Shown: positions 24,917 through 36,567, counted from the first letter of the stretch. The stretch is DNA of 64,000 bases from Nocardioides ferulae (GCF_003660455.1 NZ_QZVR01000004.1:248001-312000); one strand, 5' to 3'. Notes: generated by a model from the sequence alone, not told the origin. Program-made: numbers and translations.

Positions 24917-26656
24917 TCAGCCGGGCAGGCCGCCGGGCTCGCGGCCGTGCCGTGCGGCGTACCACGCGGCGTACGCGGCGACGGCGGTGGGCAGGGTGGC
25001 GTAGAGGCGGCCCGCGCCGATCCGCTCGGTGAGGCCGGAGCGGTCCAGGTCCTCGCGCAGGTCCTGCTTGACCCTGGCCAGCGCGAGCACGACGCCGCGG
25101 TGCTCGAGGTCGGCCCGGAGCTCCTCCAGCGCGTCGAGCGCGGTCAGGTCGACCTCGACGTTGGCCTCCATGTTCAGCAGCAGCCACTCCGCGGCCGGGT
25201 CGGCGTCGAGCACCGCCTGCCGGGCCCGCTGCCGGAAGTCGTCGGCGTTGGCGAAGAACAGCGGCGAGTCGTAGCGGTAGACCACCAGGCCGTCGACGGT
25301 GCCGGCGGTCGGGTGGTCGTCGACGTCGTGCATGCCGGCCAGGCCGGGCACGAAGCCGAGGATGCCGTCGTGGCCGCGGGCGACCCGGCGGAGCAGGTCG
25401 AGGATCGAGAGGCCGACGGCGGCCGCGATGCCGGCCAGCACGCCGAGCAGCAGCACGCTGACGGTGGTCGCGGCGACCAGCACCAGCTCGCTGCGCCGGA
25501 ACCGGGCGATCCGCCGGATCTCGGCGGTGTCGACCAGCCCGATCGCGGCGTAGGTGACCACCCCGCCCAGCGCCGCCTGCGGGAACGACCCGAGCACCGG
25601 ACGCAGGGCCAGGATGCCGACGAGCACGGTCGCCAGCGCCACCAGTGAGTGCAGCTGGCTGCGCACCCCCAGCGCGTCACCGATCACGGTGCGGCTGCCG
25701 CTGCTGCTCACCGGGAACCCCTGGAACAGGCCGGAGCCGATGTTGATCGCGCCCAGGGCCAGCAGCTCCTGGTCGGGGTCGACGTGGTCGCGGTGCCGGG
25801 CCGCGAACGCGCGGGCGTCGAGCATGTTGTCGGTGTAGCCGACCACGGCGACGCCGACGGCCGGCAGCGCCAGCTCCGCCACGACCTCCCAGGACACGTC
25901 GGGCAGCCCGGGCACCGGCAGCCCCGCCGGGATCGCTCCGACGGTGCCCACCCCGTCGGCCTCCAGGCCGAGCAGCTGCACCGCGGCGGCGGCCAGCAGC
26001 ATGCCGAGCAGGGGGTTGGGCCAGTGTGGTCGCCACCGCTGGGCGAGCAGCAGGCCGGCGGTGACCGCGCCGGCGACGACGACCGTGGGCAGGTGTGCCT
26101 CGCCGAGGTGGCCCAGCGCGTACGCCGTCTCCTCCAGCGGGCCGTCGCCCTCGACCTCGATGCCGGTCAGCCGTCCCAGCTGTCCGACGATCATCAGCGC
26201 CGCGATGCCGGCCAGGTAGCCGATCAGCACCGGCCGCGAGAGCAGGTCCGCGACGAAGCCGATCCGCAGCACCCGCCCGGCGAGACAGACCGCGCCGACC
26301 ACGATCGCCAGCGCCGCGGCCGCCTCGGCGTACCGCTCCGGGTCGCCCAGCGTCATCGCCCCGACGGCGGCCGCGGTCATCAGCGCGGTGGTCGACTCCG
26401 GGCCGACCGAGAGCTGGCGGGATGAGCCGAGCAGCGCGTAGACGGCCAGCGGAGCCAGCGCCGCCCACAGCCCGGTGACGGCCGGCAGCCCGGCCACCGC
26501 GGCGTACGCCATGACCTGGGGCACGAGGTACGCCGCGACGGTGACGCCGCCGACCAGGTCGCCGCGCAGCCAGGAGCGGTCGTAGTGGCGCAGGGTGTGC
26601 CACCCCGGCAGCAGCGGTCCGCGGACGGCGCTGGTGCGGGTCAGTTGATGCGGCAC
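24917..26656 (-). CDS. SulP-family anion transporter with STAS domain
   Basis: A 579-residue secondary transporter (sulfate, bicarbonate or another anion). The N-terminal part is a many-helix membrane domain with the SulP signature region GDLVGGVTVAAYLVPQVMAYA. GLFQGFPVSSSGSRT is also characteristic. The C-terminal STAS domain runs from about residue 460 (VVYRYDSPLFFANADDF, LLNMEANVEVDLTALDALEEL). The substrate cannot be assigned. The start is uncertain: GTG 26656 lies 6 nt after GACACT, while a longer frame from 26725 would run through the large palindrome. It interrupts the otherwise conserved pmt-rsmI pair. Confidence 0.9.
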   Translation of the reverse strand: MPHQLTRTSAVRGPLLPGWHTLRHYDRSWLRGDLVGGVTVAAYLVPQVMAYAAVAGLPAVTGLWAALAPLAVYALLGSSRQLSVGPESTTALMTAAAVGAMTLGDPERYAEAAAALAIVVGAVCLAGRVLRIGFVADLLSRPVLIGYLAGIAALMIVGQLGRLTGIEVEGDGPLEETAYALGHLGEAHLPTVVVAGAVTAGLLLAQRWRPHWPNPLLGMLLAAAAVQLLGLEADGVGTVGAIPAGLPVPGLPDVSWEVVAELALPAVGVAVVGYTDNMLDARAFAARHRDHVDPDQELLALGAINIGSGLFQGFPVSSSGSRTVIGDALGVRSQLHSLVALATVLVGILALRPVLGSFPQAALGGVVTYAAIGLVDTAEIRRIARFRRSELVLVAATTVSVLLLGVLAGIAAAVGLSILDLLRRVARGHDGILGFVPGLAGMHDVDDHPTAGTVDGLVVYRYDSPLFFANADDFRQRARQAVLDADPAAEWLLLNMEANVEVDLTALDALEELRADLEHRGVVLALARVKQDLREDLDRSGLTERIGAGRLYATLPTAVAAYAAWYAARHGREPGGLPG

Positions 26657-26684
26657 GAGGCCAGTGTCCCGCTCCGAGGCGGCC

Positions 26685-26754
26685 TGTAACGCGGTGTCCC
26701 GGTATCTTCCGCGGTGTCCGGACACCGCACCAGATACCGGGACACCGCGTTACA
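26685..26754. repeat. 70-bp nested perfect palindrome
   Basis: Arms of 23 bp (26685-26707 TGTAACGCGG...GGTATCT, and its exact complement 26732-26754) flank TCC, an 18-bp perfect palindrome GCGGTGTCCGGACACCGC (26711-26728), and ACC. The 9-mer GCGGTGTCC thus occurs four times, two in each orientation. It lies in the divergent gap between sulP and rsmI. It could be a multi-site operator, a cruciform/transcription barrier, or a small interspersed repeat. No flanking target duplication is obvious. Confidence 0.95.
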
Positions 26755-26807
26755 TGCGAACGCCGCCCCGAGAACCGGCGCAGCACCGGGCTGCGATGAT
26801 CGAGGGC

Positions 26808-27692
26808 ATGGCAGCCAGTGACCCGAGCGACCGCGACCGGGACGACGAGCCGGGGGTGCTGGTGCTCGCCGCGACGCCGATCGGCCGGGTCGCCGACGCG
26901 CCGCCGCGGCTCGCCGAGGAGCTGGCCGGAGCCGACGTGGTCGCCGCCGAGGACACTCGCCGGCTCAGGCGGCTCACCGGCGACCTCGGGGTCACCCTGG
27001 GCGGGCGCGTCGTGTCGTACTTCGAGGGCAACGAGTCCGCGCGCACCCCGGTGCTGCTCGACGCGCTGCTCGCCGGCGAGCGGGTGCTGCTGGTCACCGA
27101 CGCCGGGATGCCGAGCGTGTCCGACCCCGGCTACCGGCTGGTGGTCGCGGCCGTCGACGCCGGCGTCCGGGTGACCGCCGTGCCCGGGCCGTCGGCGGTG
27201 CTCACCGCGCTCGCGGTGTCCGGGCTGCCGGTCGACCGCTTCTGCTTCGAGGGGTTCCTGCCGCGCAAGGCCGGGGAGCGTTCCCGGCGGCTGGCCGGGC
27301 TGGCCGCGGAGGAGCGCACCATGGTGTTCTTCGAGGCGCCGCACCGCACCGAGGCCGCGCTGGCGGCGATGGCCGAGGCCTTCGGCGGCGACCGGCCTGG
27401 CGCGGTGTGCCGCGAGCTGACCAAGACGCATGAGGAGGTCCGGCGCGGGCCACTGGAGGAGCTGGCCGCCTGGGCCGCCGACGGCGTACGCGGCGAGGTC
27501 ACCGTGGTCGTCGCCGGCGCCGCGCCGGTGGCCGGCGTCGCCGCCGACGACGACAGCCTGCGGGCGGCGGTGGCCGAGCGTGAGGAGCAGGGGATGAGCC
27601 GCAAGGAGGCGATCGTGGAGGTGGCCAGGCTGGCCGGGGTGCCCAAACGCGAGGTCTACAACCTCGTCCACGGTGCAGGAGGAGCGTCGTGA
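26808..27692 (+). CDS. rsmI: 16S rRNA (cytidine1402-2'-O)-methyltransferase RsmI
   Basis: A 294-residue SAM-dependent methyltransferase of the tetrapyrrole-methylase fold that modifies C1402 in the ribosomal P site. Landmarks are VLVLAATPIGRVADAPPR, VVAAEDTRRLRRL, VLLVTDAGMPSVSDPGYRLV, VPGPSAVLTALAVSGLP, CFEGFLPRKAGER, FFEAPHRTEAAL and a C-terminal MSRKEAIVEVA helix. I chose ATG 26808: the hexamer GATGAT ends 7 nt before it. ATG 26796 is an alternative. It heads a coupled unit with the hydrolase and tatD. Confidence 0.94.
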   Translation: MAASDPSDRDRDDEPGVLVLAATPIGRVADAPPRLAEELAGADVVAAEDTRRLRRLTGDLGVTLGGRVVSYFEGNESARTPVLLDALLAGERVLLVTDAGMPSVSDPGYRLVVAAVDAGVRVTAVPGPSAVLTALAVSGLPVDRFCFEGFLPRKAGERSRRLAGLAAEERTMVFFEAPHRTEAALAAMAEAFGGDRPGAVCRELTKTHEEVRRGPLEELAAWAADGVRGEVTVVVAGAAPVAGVAADDDSLRAAVAEREEQGMSRKEAIVEVARLAGVPKREVYNLVHGAGGAS

Positions 27693-28555
27693 GCGTGCCG
27701 AAGCAGCGGATCGACTCGTTCGCCCGCGACGGGCTGACCTTCGACGTCCGCGACGAGGGCCCGCTCGACGGGCCCGTGGTGGTGCTGCTGCACGGCTTCC
27801 CGGAGCGCTCCACCAGCTGGCGCGAGGTCGCGCCGCTGCTGCACGCCAGAGGCCTGCGCACGGTCGCTCCCGACCAGCGCGGCTACTCGCCCGGCGCCCG
27901 GCCGCCGCGCCGCCGCGACTACCGCATCCAGCACCTGGTCGCCGACGTGGCCGAGCTGATCGGCGAGGTGCAGCGCACCGCACCGGGGCCGGTCCACCTC
28001 GTCGGCCACGACTGGGGTGCCGTGGTCGGCTGGATGGTCGCCGCGCAGCACCCCGCGCTGCTGCGCACCTGGACCGCCGTGTCGGTGCCGCACCCGCGCG
28101 CCTACGGCGAGGCGATGCTCGGCCCCCAGGCGCTGCGCTCCACCTACATCGGGTTCTTCCAGCTGCCGTTCCTCCCCGAGCTCAGCGCCCGCCCCGGCGG
28201 GCCGTTCGAGCGGTCGCTGCGCCGCTTCGGCATGACCGAGGACGAGGTCGAGAGGTTCCGTGCCGAGATGGTCGCCGACGGCGCGCTGGGCCCGGCGCTC
28301 AACTGGTACCGCGCGATCCCGTTCTCCGCCGACCGCAGCATGCTCGACCCGACGATCACCGTGCCGACCACCTTCGTGTGGAGCGACCGCGACCCGGCGA
28401 TCGACCGCAAGGGCGCCGAGCGCACCGGCCGCTACGTCGAGGCGGACTACACCTTCGTCGAGCTCGACGGCGTGACCCACTGGATCCCCACCCAGGCTCC
28501 CGACGAGCTCGCTGCGGCGGTGCTGGACCGCATCGGCGAAGCGGGGCCGGCGTGA
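27689..28555 (+). CDS. Alpha/beta-hydrolase, epoxide-hydrolase/dehalogenase type
   Basis: A 288-residue alpha/beta-fold hydrolase. VVLLHGFPERSTSWREV holds the oxyanion HGFP motif, and HLVGHDWGAVVGWMVA the nucleophile elbow with Asp in GHDWG, which is the pattern of epoxide hydrolases and haloalkane dehalogenases. TFVWSDRDPAI and a late His in GVTHWIPTQ supply the rest of the triad. The natural substrate is unknown. GTG 27689 overlaps the rsmI stop (GTGA), with GGAGGAG before it. It lies between rsmI and tatD, where mycobacteria have other genes. Confidence 0.9.
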   Translation: MSVPKQRIDSFARDGLTFDVRDEGPLDGPVVVLLHGFPERSTSWREVAPLLHARGLRTVAPDQRGYSPGARPPRRRDYRIQHLVADVAELIGEVQRTAPGPVHLVGHDWGAVVGWMVAAQHPALLRTWTAVSVPHPRAYGEAMLGPQALRSTYIGFFQLPFLPELSARPGGPFERSLRRFGMTEDEVERFRAEMVADGALGPALNWYRAIPFSADRSMLDPTITVPTTFVWSDRDPAIDRKGAERTGRYVEADYTFVELDGVTHWIPTQAPDELAAAVLDRIGEAGPA

Positions 28556-29412
28556 GCGCCGCGCGTCCTCCGGCGCCGGAGCCGCTGCCGCACCCGGTCG
28601 TCGACAACCACTGCCATCTCGACATCGCCGCCACCGGCGGTGGCCGGGGCGAAGGGCTCGCGGTCGACGACGCCCTCGCGGCCGCCGCCGCCGTGGGCGT
28701 CACCCGGATCGTGCAGATCGGCTGCGACCTGCCCGGCGCCCGGTGGGCGGTCGAGGCCGCGGCGTCGTACGACGCGCTGGTCGCCGGGGTCGCGCTGCAC
28801 CCCAACGAGGCGCCCCGGCTGGCCGCCGAAGGGCGGCTGGAGGAGGCGCTCGCGGAGATCGAGCGGCTCGCCGGCGCGCACCCCAAGGTGCGGGCCGTCG
28901 GCGAGACCGGCCTGGACCACTTCCGCACCGGCGAGGACGGTCGCGCCGGGCAGGTCGAGTCGTTCCGCCGCCACATCGACCTCGCCAAGCGCCTCGACAA
29001 GACCCTGGTCATCCACGACCGCGACGCGCACGAGGAGGTGCTGGCCGTGATCGACGAGGAGGGCGCCCCGCCCCGGTGGGTGATGCACTGCTTCTCCGGC
29101 GACGCCGACGTCGCACGCCGCTGCCTCGACCGCGGCGCGCACCTCTCGTTCGCCGGCACGGTGACGTTCAAGAACGCCCAGCCCCAGCGCGACGCGCTCG
29201 CGCTGGCCCCTCGCGACCGGGTGCTGGTCGAGACCGACGCGCCCTACCTCACGCCCACGCCGTACCGCGGCCGGCCGAACGCGTCGTACCTCGTGCCGCT
29301 GACCGTGCGGGCGATGGCGCAGGTGCGCGGCGAGGACCTCGCCGACCTCTGCGTGGCGATCGAGGCGAACACCTTCGCGGCGTTCGGCGGGGCGTGGGGC
29401 AGCCCGTCGTGA
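28552..29412 (+). CDS. tatD: TatD-family metal-dependent DNase
   Basis: A 286-residue TIM-barrel metallohydrolase of the TatD type (3'-5' nuclease, DNA repair/turnover). Metal ligands are visible in VVDNHCHLDI (start of the barrel), GETGLDHF, LVIHDRDAHEEV, MHCFSGD and VLVETDAPYLTP. An inserted Gly-rich stretch (ATGGGRGEG) follows the HCH motif, as in actinobacterial members. GTG 28552 overlaps the hydrolase stop. The tatD-rpfB-rsmA-ispE order is shared with M. tuberculosis Rv1008-Rv1011. Confidence 0.94.
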   Translation: MSAARPPAPEPLPHPVVDNHCHLDIAATGGGRGEGLAVDDALAAAAAVGVTRIVQIGCDLPGARWAVEAAASYDALVAGVALHPNEAPRLAAEGRLEEALAEIERLAGAHPKVRAVGETGLDHFRTGEDGRAGQVESFRRHIDLAKRLDKTLVIHDRDAHEEVLAVIDEEGAPPRWVMHCFSGDADVARRCLDRGAHLSFAGTVTFKNAQPQRDALALAPRDRVLVETDAPYLTPTPYRGRPNASYLVPLTVRAMAQVRGEDLADLCVAIEANTFAAFGGAWGSPS

Positions 29413-29466
29413 CCGCTCCGTGACCCCGTCGTGACCGTCTCTTAACCGTCGAGAGCCTGCTCACGT

Positions 29467-29475
29467 TTGTCCACA
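29467..29475 (+). promoter_or_regulatory. DnaA-box-like TTGTCCACA upstream of rpfB
   Basis: This is an exact match to the actinobacterial DnaA-box form, in the 276-bp tatD-rpfB gap. It is a single site only; its role is speculative. Confidence 0.25.
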
Positions 29476-29565
29476 AAACGACTCGCGGGTTTGCGTTCGC
29501 TGCCGATCCTTGGTGGTGTTGACGGCCAGATGGCCGGGATCGGGAGCGATTGCGACCAGCACAGG

Positions 29566-30861
<1,296 letters not shown>

Positions 30862-30879
30862 CGAGGACGGCGGAGCCGG

Positions 30880-30941
30880 CCTCGTGATGATGGTCGAGCC
30901 CTTCGAGACGCCTCGTGATGGTGGTCGAGCCCTTCGAGACG
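30880..30941. repeat. Two tandem 31-bp repeats, GGTCGAG...CGAGACG type
   Basis: Copies at 30880-30910 and 30911-30941 differ at one base (GATGATGG against GATGGTGG). They contain GGTCGAGCCCTTCGAGACG, a variant of the repeat found elsewhere in the window. They fill the rpfB-rsmA gap; a CTCGTG...CACGAG inverted repeat follows directly. Confidence 0.8.
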
Positions 30942-31049
30942 CCTCGTGCCTCGGCTCCTCAGGAACCACGAGCGGCACGGCTGAGCTTGCGAAGCCGTGA
31001 CCCGCGTGTCGAGACCCACGGCGGAGTCGGCCGCGTTCACCGCGCCCGA

Positions 31050-31055
31050 TAGCCT
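31050..31055 (+). promoter_or_regulatory. -10 element TAGCCT upstream of rsmA
   Basis: TAGCCT ends 7 nt before the ATG at 31063. No ribosome site is present, consistent with a leaderless transcript. Confidence 0.45.
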
Positions 31056-31062
31056 GGGCCCC

Positions 31063-31953
31063 ATGTCAGACAGCTCCGCCGGTCCGAGGCTGCTCGGGCC
31101 GGCGGAGGTGCGTCAGCTCGCCGCCGAGCTGGGCCTGCGCCCCACCAAGCAGCGGGGCCAGAACTTCGTGATCGACCCCAACACCGTGCGCCGGATCGTC
31201 CGCGAGGCCGGGGTCGGCCCCGACGACGTCGTGGTCGAGATCGGTCCCGGGCTGGGGTCGTTGACGCTGGCGCTGCTGGAGACCGCCGGGCGGGTGATCG
31301 CGATCGAGATCGACGAGCTGCTCGCGGAGCGGCTGCCGGCCACCGTCGCGGAGTTCGCTCCCGAGCGGGCCGACCGGTTCGAGGTGGTCCTGGCCGACGC
31401 GCTGCGGATCACCTCGGTGCCCGGGCCGCCGCCCACGGCGCTGGTCGCCAACCTGCCTTACAACGTCTCGGTGCCGGTGCTGCTGCACATGCTGGCGCTG
31501 CTGCCGTCGTTGGAGCGCGGCCTGGTGATGGTGCAGGCGGAGGTCGCCGACCGGCTGGCCGCCGCCCCGGGGTCGCGCGTGTACGGCGTGCCGTCGGTGA
31601 AGGCAGCCTGGTTCGCCGACGTACGCCGGGCCGGCGCCGTCGGGCGCAAGGTCTTCTGGCCCGCTCCCAACGTCGACTCCGGACTCGTCGCCTGGACCCG
31701 CCGCGAGCCCCCGCAGACCACGGCCGGCCGGGCCCAGGTGTTCGCGGTGGTCGACGCGGCGTTCGCCCAGCGGCGCAAGGTGCTGCGCGGGGCGCTGTCC
31801 GGCCTGGCCGGGTCGCCCGCGGCGGCGGAGGCGGCGCTCGAGGCGGCGGGGGTCGACCCGACGGCCCGCGGCGAGTCGCTGGTGATCGAGGACTTCGTGC
31901 GGATCGCCGAGAACCTCGTGCGCGACGACACCGCAGCGGAGCCGCGCTCGTGA
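31063..31953 (+). CDS. rsmA: 16S rRNA (adenine1518/1519-N6)-dimethyltransferase RsmA (KsgA)
   Basis: A 296-residue methyltransferase that dimethylates two adenines near the 16S 3' end. Landmarks are [35 protein letters not shown] (SAM loop), [31 protein letters not shown] (the catalytic NLPY) and [18 protein letters not shown] 31063 is favoured by the TAGCCT hexamer 7 nt upstream. Its stop overlaps the ispE start. Confidence 0.95.
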   Translation: MSDSSAGPRLLGPAEVRQLAAELGLRPTKQRGQNFVIDPNTVRRIVREAGVGPDDVVVEIGPGLGSLTLALLETAGRVIAIEIDELLAERLPATVAEFAPERADRFEVVLADALRITSVPGPPPTALVANLPYNVSVPVLLHMLALLPSLERGLVMVQAEVADRLAAAPGSRVYGVPSVKAAWFADVRRAGAVGRKVFWPAPNVDSGLVAWTRREPPQTTAGRAQVFAVVDAAFAQRRKVLRGALSGLAGSPAAAEAALEAAGVDPTARGESLVIEDFVRIAENLVRDDTAAEPRS

Positions 31954-32855
31954 CCGTGACCGTGCGCGCACCGGCCAAGATCAACCTGCACCTCGGGGTG
32001 GGGGCTCCGCGTCCCGACGGCTTCCACCCGTTGGTGACGGCCTACCACGCGGTGGGTCTGTGCGACGACGTCACCGTGGCCGACGCCGACACGTGGAGCG
32101 TGCACACGAAGCTGCCCGACTGGATCGACCCGGGGCTGCTGCCGGCCGACGGGGAGAACATCGTCGACCGGGCCGCCGAGCTGCTCGCCGGCTTCCACGG
32201 CGTCCCGCGCCGCGGCCTGGTGTCGGTGGTCAAGGCGATCCCGGTGGCCGGCGGGCTGGCGGGCGGCTCGGCCGACGCGGCCGCGGCCCTGGTGGCGCTG
32301 GACCGGCTCTGGGACCTGCACACCTCCGACACCGACCTGCTGCGGCTGGCCGCCCAGCTCGGCAGCGACGTGCCGTTCTCGCTGGTCGGGGGCACCGCCC
32401 TCGGCACCGGCCGTGGCGAGCTGGTCACCCCGCTGACCGACCGGGGCACCTGGTGGTGGGTGGTGGTGCCGTCGCCGGAGGGACTCTCCACGCCGCGGGT
32501 CTACCGCCACTTCGACGAGCTGGTGCCCGACGCCCCCGAGCGGCCGCCGTCGGCCGACGAGGTGGTGGCGGCGCTGGCCAGCGGCGACCCCTACCTGCTC
32601 GCGGCCGCGCTGCACAACGACCTGGAGCTGGCCGCGGTCGACCTGCGCCCCGACCTGGGGCGGCTGCTCGAGCGTGGCGAGGAGGTCGGTGCGCTGCGCG
32701 GGCTGGTGTCGGGCTCCGGCCCCACCTGCGTGTTCCTCTGCGAGGGCGCCGACCATGCCCGCGAGGTGGCCGGTGCGCTCACCGGGCCGGAGCACCCCGT
32801 CGTCCTCACGACCATGGGACCGGTGGCCGGCGCCCACCTGGTCGAGTACGCCTGA
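31950..32855 (+). CDS. ispE: 4-diphosphocytidyl-2-C-methyl-D-erythritol kinase IspE
   Basis: A 301-residue GHMP kinase of the non-mevalonate (MEP) isoprenoid pathway. The N-terminus [24 protein letters not shown] carries the catalytic Lys region. The GHMP ATP loop is [20 protein letters not shown], and the C-terminal motif is [15 protein letters not shown] 31950 overlaps the rsmA stop (GTGA), so the pair is translationally coupled, as in other actinobacteria. It is followed after 25 bp by an ABC-F gene. Confidence 0.95.
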   Translation: MTVTVRAPAKINLHLGVGAPRPDGFHPLVTAYHAVGLCDDVTVADADTWSVHTKLPDWIDPGLLPADGENIVDRAAELLAGFHGVPRRGLVSVVKAIPVAGGLAGGSADAAAALVALDRLWDLHTSDTDLLRLAAQLGSDVPFSLVGGTALGTGRGELVTPLTDRGTWWWVVVPSPEGLSTPRVYRHFDELVPDAPERPPSADEVVAALASGDPYLLAAALHNDLELAAVDLRPDLGRLLERGEEVGALRGLVSGSGPTCVFLCEGADHAREVAGALTGPEHPVVLTTMGPVAGAHLVEYA

Positions 32856-32880
32856 TGCGGGCCCTGATCCAGGAGGACCC

Positions 32881-34716
<1,836 letters not shown>

Positions 34717-34725
34717 GCGAGGTCC

Positions 34726-34766
34726 GGTGGTCGAGCCTGCCTGCGGTGGTCGAGCTTGCCGAGACC
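34726..34766. repeat. GGTGGTCGAGC intergenic repeats
   Basis: A truncated copy at 34726-34741 and a full copy at 34745-34766 lie between the convergent ABC-F and MarR genes. Confidence 0.7.
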
Positions 34767-34782
34767 GCGCCCTGGCTCCGGC

Positions 34783-35268
34783 TCAGCTGAACGGCCGCAG
34801 CAGCGTGCGGAGCAGCACGGCGAGGTCGTTCTGCTCCTCGGGCGAGAGCTCGTCGAGGAACTGGCGCTCGGCCTCCAGCAGCGCGGTGAACGCACCGTCG
34901 ACGGCGGCCTTGCCCTCCACGGTGAGCCGGACGATGACCCCGCGCCGGTCGTCGGGGTCGGGGTAGCGCTCGACCAGTCCGCGGCCGGCCAGCCGGTCGA
35001 CCCGGTTGGTCATCGTGCCGCTGGTCACCAGCGTCTCGCGCAGCAGCCGCCCGGGGGAGAGCTCGTAGGGGGCGCCCGCGCGCCGCAGCGCGGCGAGCAC
35101 GTCGAACTCCCAGCCGGCCAGGCCGTGCGCGGTGAACGCCTCGCGCCGGGCCAGGTCGAGGTGGCGGGCGAGCCGCGAGATCCGGCTGAAGACGGCGACC
35201 GGGCCGAGATCGAGGTCGGCGCGCTCGCGCGCCCACGCCTCGACCAGCTCGTCGACCTCGTCCCGCAT
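34783..35268 (-). CDS. MarR-family transcriptional regulator, TamR-like
   Basis: A 161-residue winged-helix dimer-type regulator. Recognisable parts are the helix LAGWEFDVLAALRRAGAPYELSP, the recognition region ETLVTSGTMTNRVDRLAGRGLVER, and the wing DPDDRRGVIVRLT. It is divergent from a trans-aconitate methyltransferase gene, the arrangement of Streptomyces tamR-tam. Two palindromes in the gap are its probable operators, giving autoregulation. I chose ATG 35268 because TACGCT ends 6 nt before it; longer starts (e.g. in the operator at 35304) would read through the operators. Confidence 0.88.
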   Translation of the reverse strand: MRDEVDELVEAWARERADLDLGPVAVFSRISRLARHLDLARREAFTAHGLAGWEFDVLAALRRAGAPYELSPGRLLRETLVTSGTMTNRVDRLAGRGLVERYPDPDDRRGVIVRLTVEGKAAVDGAFTALLEAERQFLDELSPEEQNDLAVLLRTLLRPFS

Positions 35269-35274
35269 GGCAGC

Positions 35275-35280
35275 AGCGTA
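35275..35280 (-). promoter_or_regulatory. -10 element TACGCT for the MarR gene
   Basis: On the minus strand TACGCT ends 6 nt before ATG 35268. The palindrome at 35296-35309 covers the -35 zone. Confidence 0.45.
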
Positions 35281-35295
35281 CTCCTGGATCGAGAA

Positions 35296-35309
35296 TCTTG
35301 ACATCAAGA
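35296..35309. promoter_or_regulatory. MarR/TamR operator 1, TCTTGACATCAAGA
   Basis: A perfect 6-bp-arm palindrome with a CA centre. It contains TTGACA (35298-35303), which with CAGGCT 17 bp downstream (35321-35326) makes a plausible promoter for tam. A bound regulator would block both divergent genes. Confidence 0.65.
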
Positions 35310-35334
35310 CGATCTGGGCGCAGGCTGGGAGATA

Positions 35335-35348
35335 TCTCGACATCAAGA
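35335..35348. promoter_or_regulatory. MarR/TamR operator 2, TCTCGACATCAAGA
   Basis: The same palindrome with one changed base. Its centre is 39 bp from that of operator 1, in the tam leader. Confidence 0.55.
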
Positions 35349-35375
35349 CATCTTCCGTCCGACACTGGAGTCGCG

Positions 35376-36146
35376 ATGAGCCACCTCTGGGATCCCGCCC
35401 GCTACCTGACCTACGCCGACGAGCGCGCCCGGCCCTTCGTCGACCTGCTCGCCCGGGTCGGCGCCGACAGCCCGGCCACCGTGGTCGACCTCGGCTGCGG
35501 GCCGGGCACGCTCACCGCGTTGCTCCGGGAACGCTGGCCCGGCGCCGACGTGCTCGGTGTCGACGCGAGCCCCGAGATGGTCGAGGCCGCCCGCGCCGCC
35601 GTCGACGGCGTCCGGTTCGAGCTCGTCGACCTGCGCGACTGGTCGCCCGCCGCACCGGTCGACGTGCTCGTCTCCAACGCCACGCTGCAGTGGGTGCCCG
35701 GCCACCTCGACCTGCTGCCCCGCCTGCTCGACGCCGTGCGGCCCGGCGGCTGGCTGGCGTTCCAGGTGCCCGGCAACGCCGACCAGCCCAGCCACGCGCT
35801 GCGCCGCGAGCTCGCCGCCGAGGAGCCGTACGCCGCGCACACCCGCGGCGCCGCCGAGCCGGCCGCCCACGACGCCGTCACCTACCTCGAACGGCTGGCT
35901 GCGCTCGGCTGCGAGGTCGACGCCTGGGAGACCACCTACCTCCACGTGCTCACCGGAACCGACCCGGTCTTCACCTGGATCTCCGGCACTGGCGCCCGGC
36001 CCACCCTGCAGGCGCTGCCCGACGACCTGCGCCCGGACTTCGAGGACGAGCTGCGTCGCCGTCTCGCCGCGGCGTACCCGCCCGGGCCGGGTGGTGTCGT
36101 GCTGCCGTTCCGACGGGTGTTCGTGGTGGCGAGGAGGAGCCGATGA
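35376..36146 (+). CDS. tam: Trans-aconitate 2-methyltransferase-type SAM methyltransferase
   Basis: A 256-residue class I methyltransferase. The SAM site is VVDLGCGPGTLTALLRERWP, then VLGVDASPEMVEAAR; VLVSNATLQWVPGHLDLLPRLL and AFQVPGNADQPSH are typical of Tam. Tam methylates trans-aconitate, an inhibitor formed from the TCA intermediate cis-aconitate. The divergent MarR gene with shared operators supports this assignment. GGAG precedes ATG 35376. The VOC gene overlaps the stop. Confidence 0.88.
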   Translation: MSHLWDPARYLTYADERARPFVDLLARVGADSPATVVDLGCGPGTLTALLRERWPGADVLGVDASPEMVEAARAAVDGVRFELVDLRDWSPAAPVDVLVSNATLQWVPGHLDLLPRLLDAVRPGGWLAFQVPGNADQPSHALRRELAAEEPYAAHTRGAAEPAAHDAVTYLERLAALGCEVDAWETTYLHVLTGTDPVFTWISGTGARPTLQALPDDLRPDFEDELRRRLAAAYPPGPGGVVLPFRRVFVVARRSR

Positions 36147-36529
36147 GACTGCACCACGTGCAGGTCGCCTGCCCGCGCGGCGGGGAGGAGGTCGCGCGGC
36201 GGTTCTACGCCGACGGGCTCGGCCTGGTCGAGGTGGCCAAGCCCGAAGCGCTGGCCGGCCGGGGCGGAGCGTGGTTCCGTGCGTACGACGACGGTGGCGC
36301 CGTCACCGCGGAGGTGCACGTCGGCGTCGAGGAGCCGTTCGCCCCCGCCCGCAAGGCGCACCCGGCGCTGCTGCTCGACGACGTGACCGCCCTCGACGCG
36401 ATCGCCGACCGGCTGCGCCGGCTGGGCTTCGAGGTCGACGGCCGCGAGCGGGAGACGTTCCCCGGGCACCTGCGCTGGCACGCCTTCGACGGGCACGGCA
36501 ACCGGGTCGAGCTGCTTGCCCGCCGGTGA
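36143..36529 (+). CDS. VOC (glyoxalase/bleomycin-resistance fold) protein
   Basis: A 128-residue protein with one vicinal-oxygen-chelate unit: MRLHHVQVACPRGGEEVARRFYADGLGL, then FRAYDDGGAVTAEVHVGVEEP and WHAFDGHGNRVELLARR, with metal-ligand positions at His, His and Glu. The substrate is unknown. ATG 36143 overlaps the tam stop (ATGA) and has GAGGAGG upstream, so it is co-expressed with tam. Confidence 0.85.
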   Translation: MRLHHVQVACPRGGEEVARRFYADGLGLVEVAKPEALAGRGGAWFRAYDDGGAVTAEVHVGVEEPFAPARKAHPALLLDDVTALDAIADRLRRLGFEVDGRERETFPGHLRWHAFDGHGNRVELLARR

Positions 36530-36567
36530 GGGGGACGGGGCTGCGTCATCGGCTGTGAAATCGCGAC

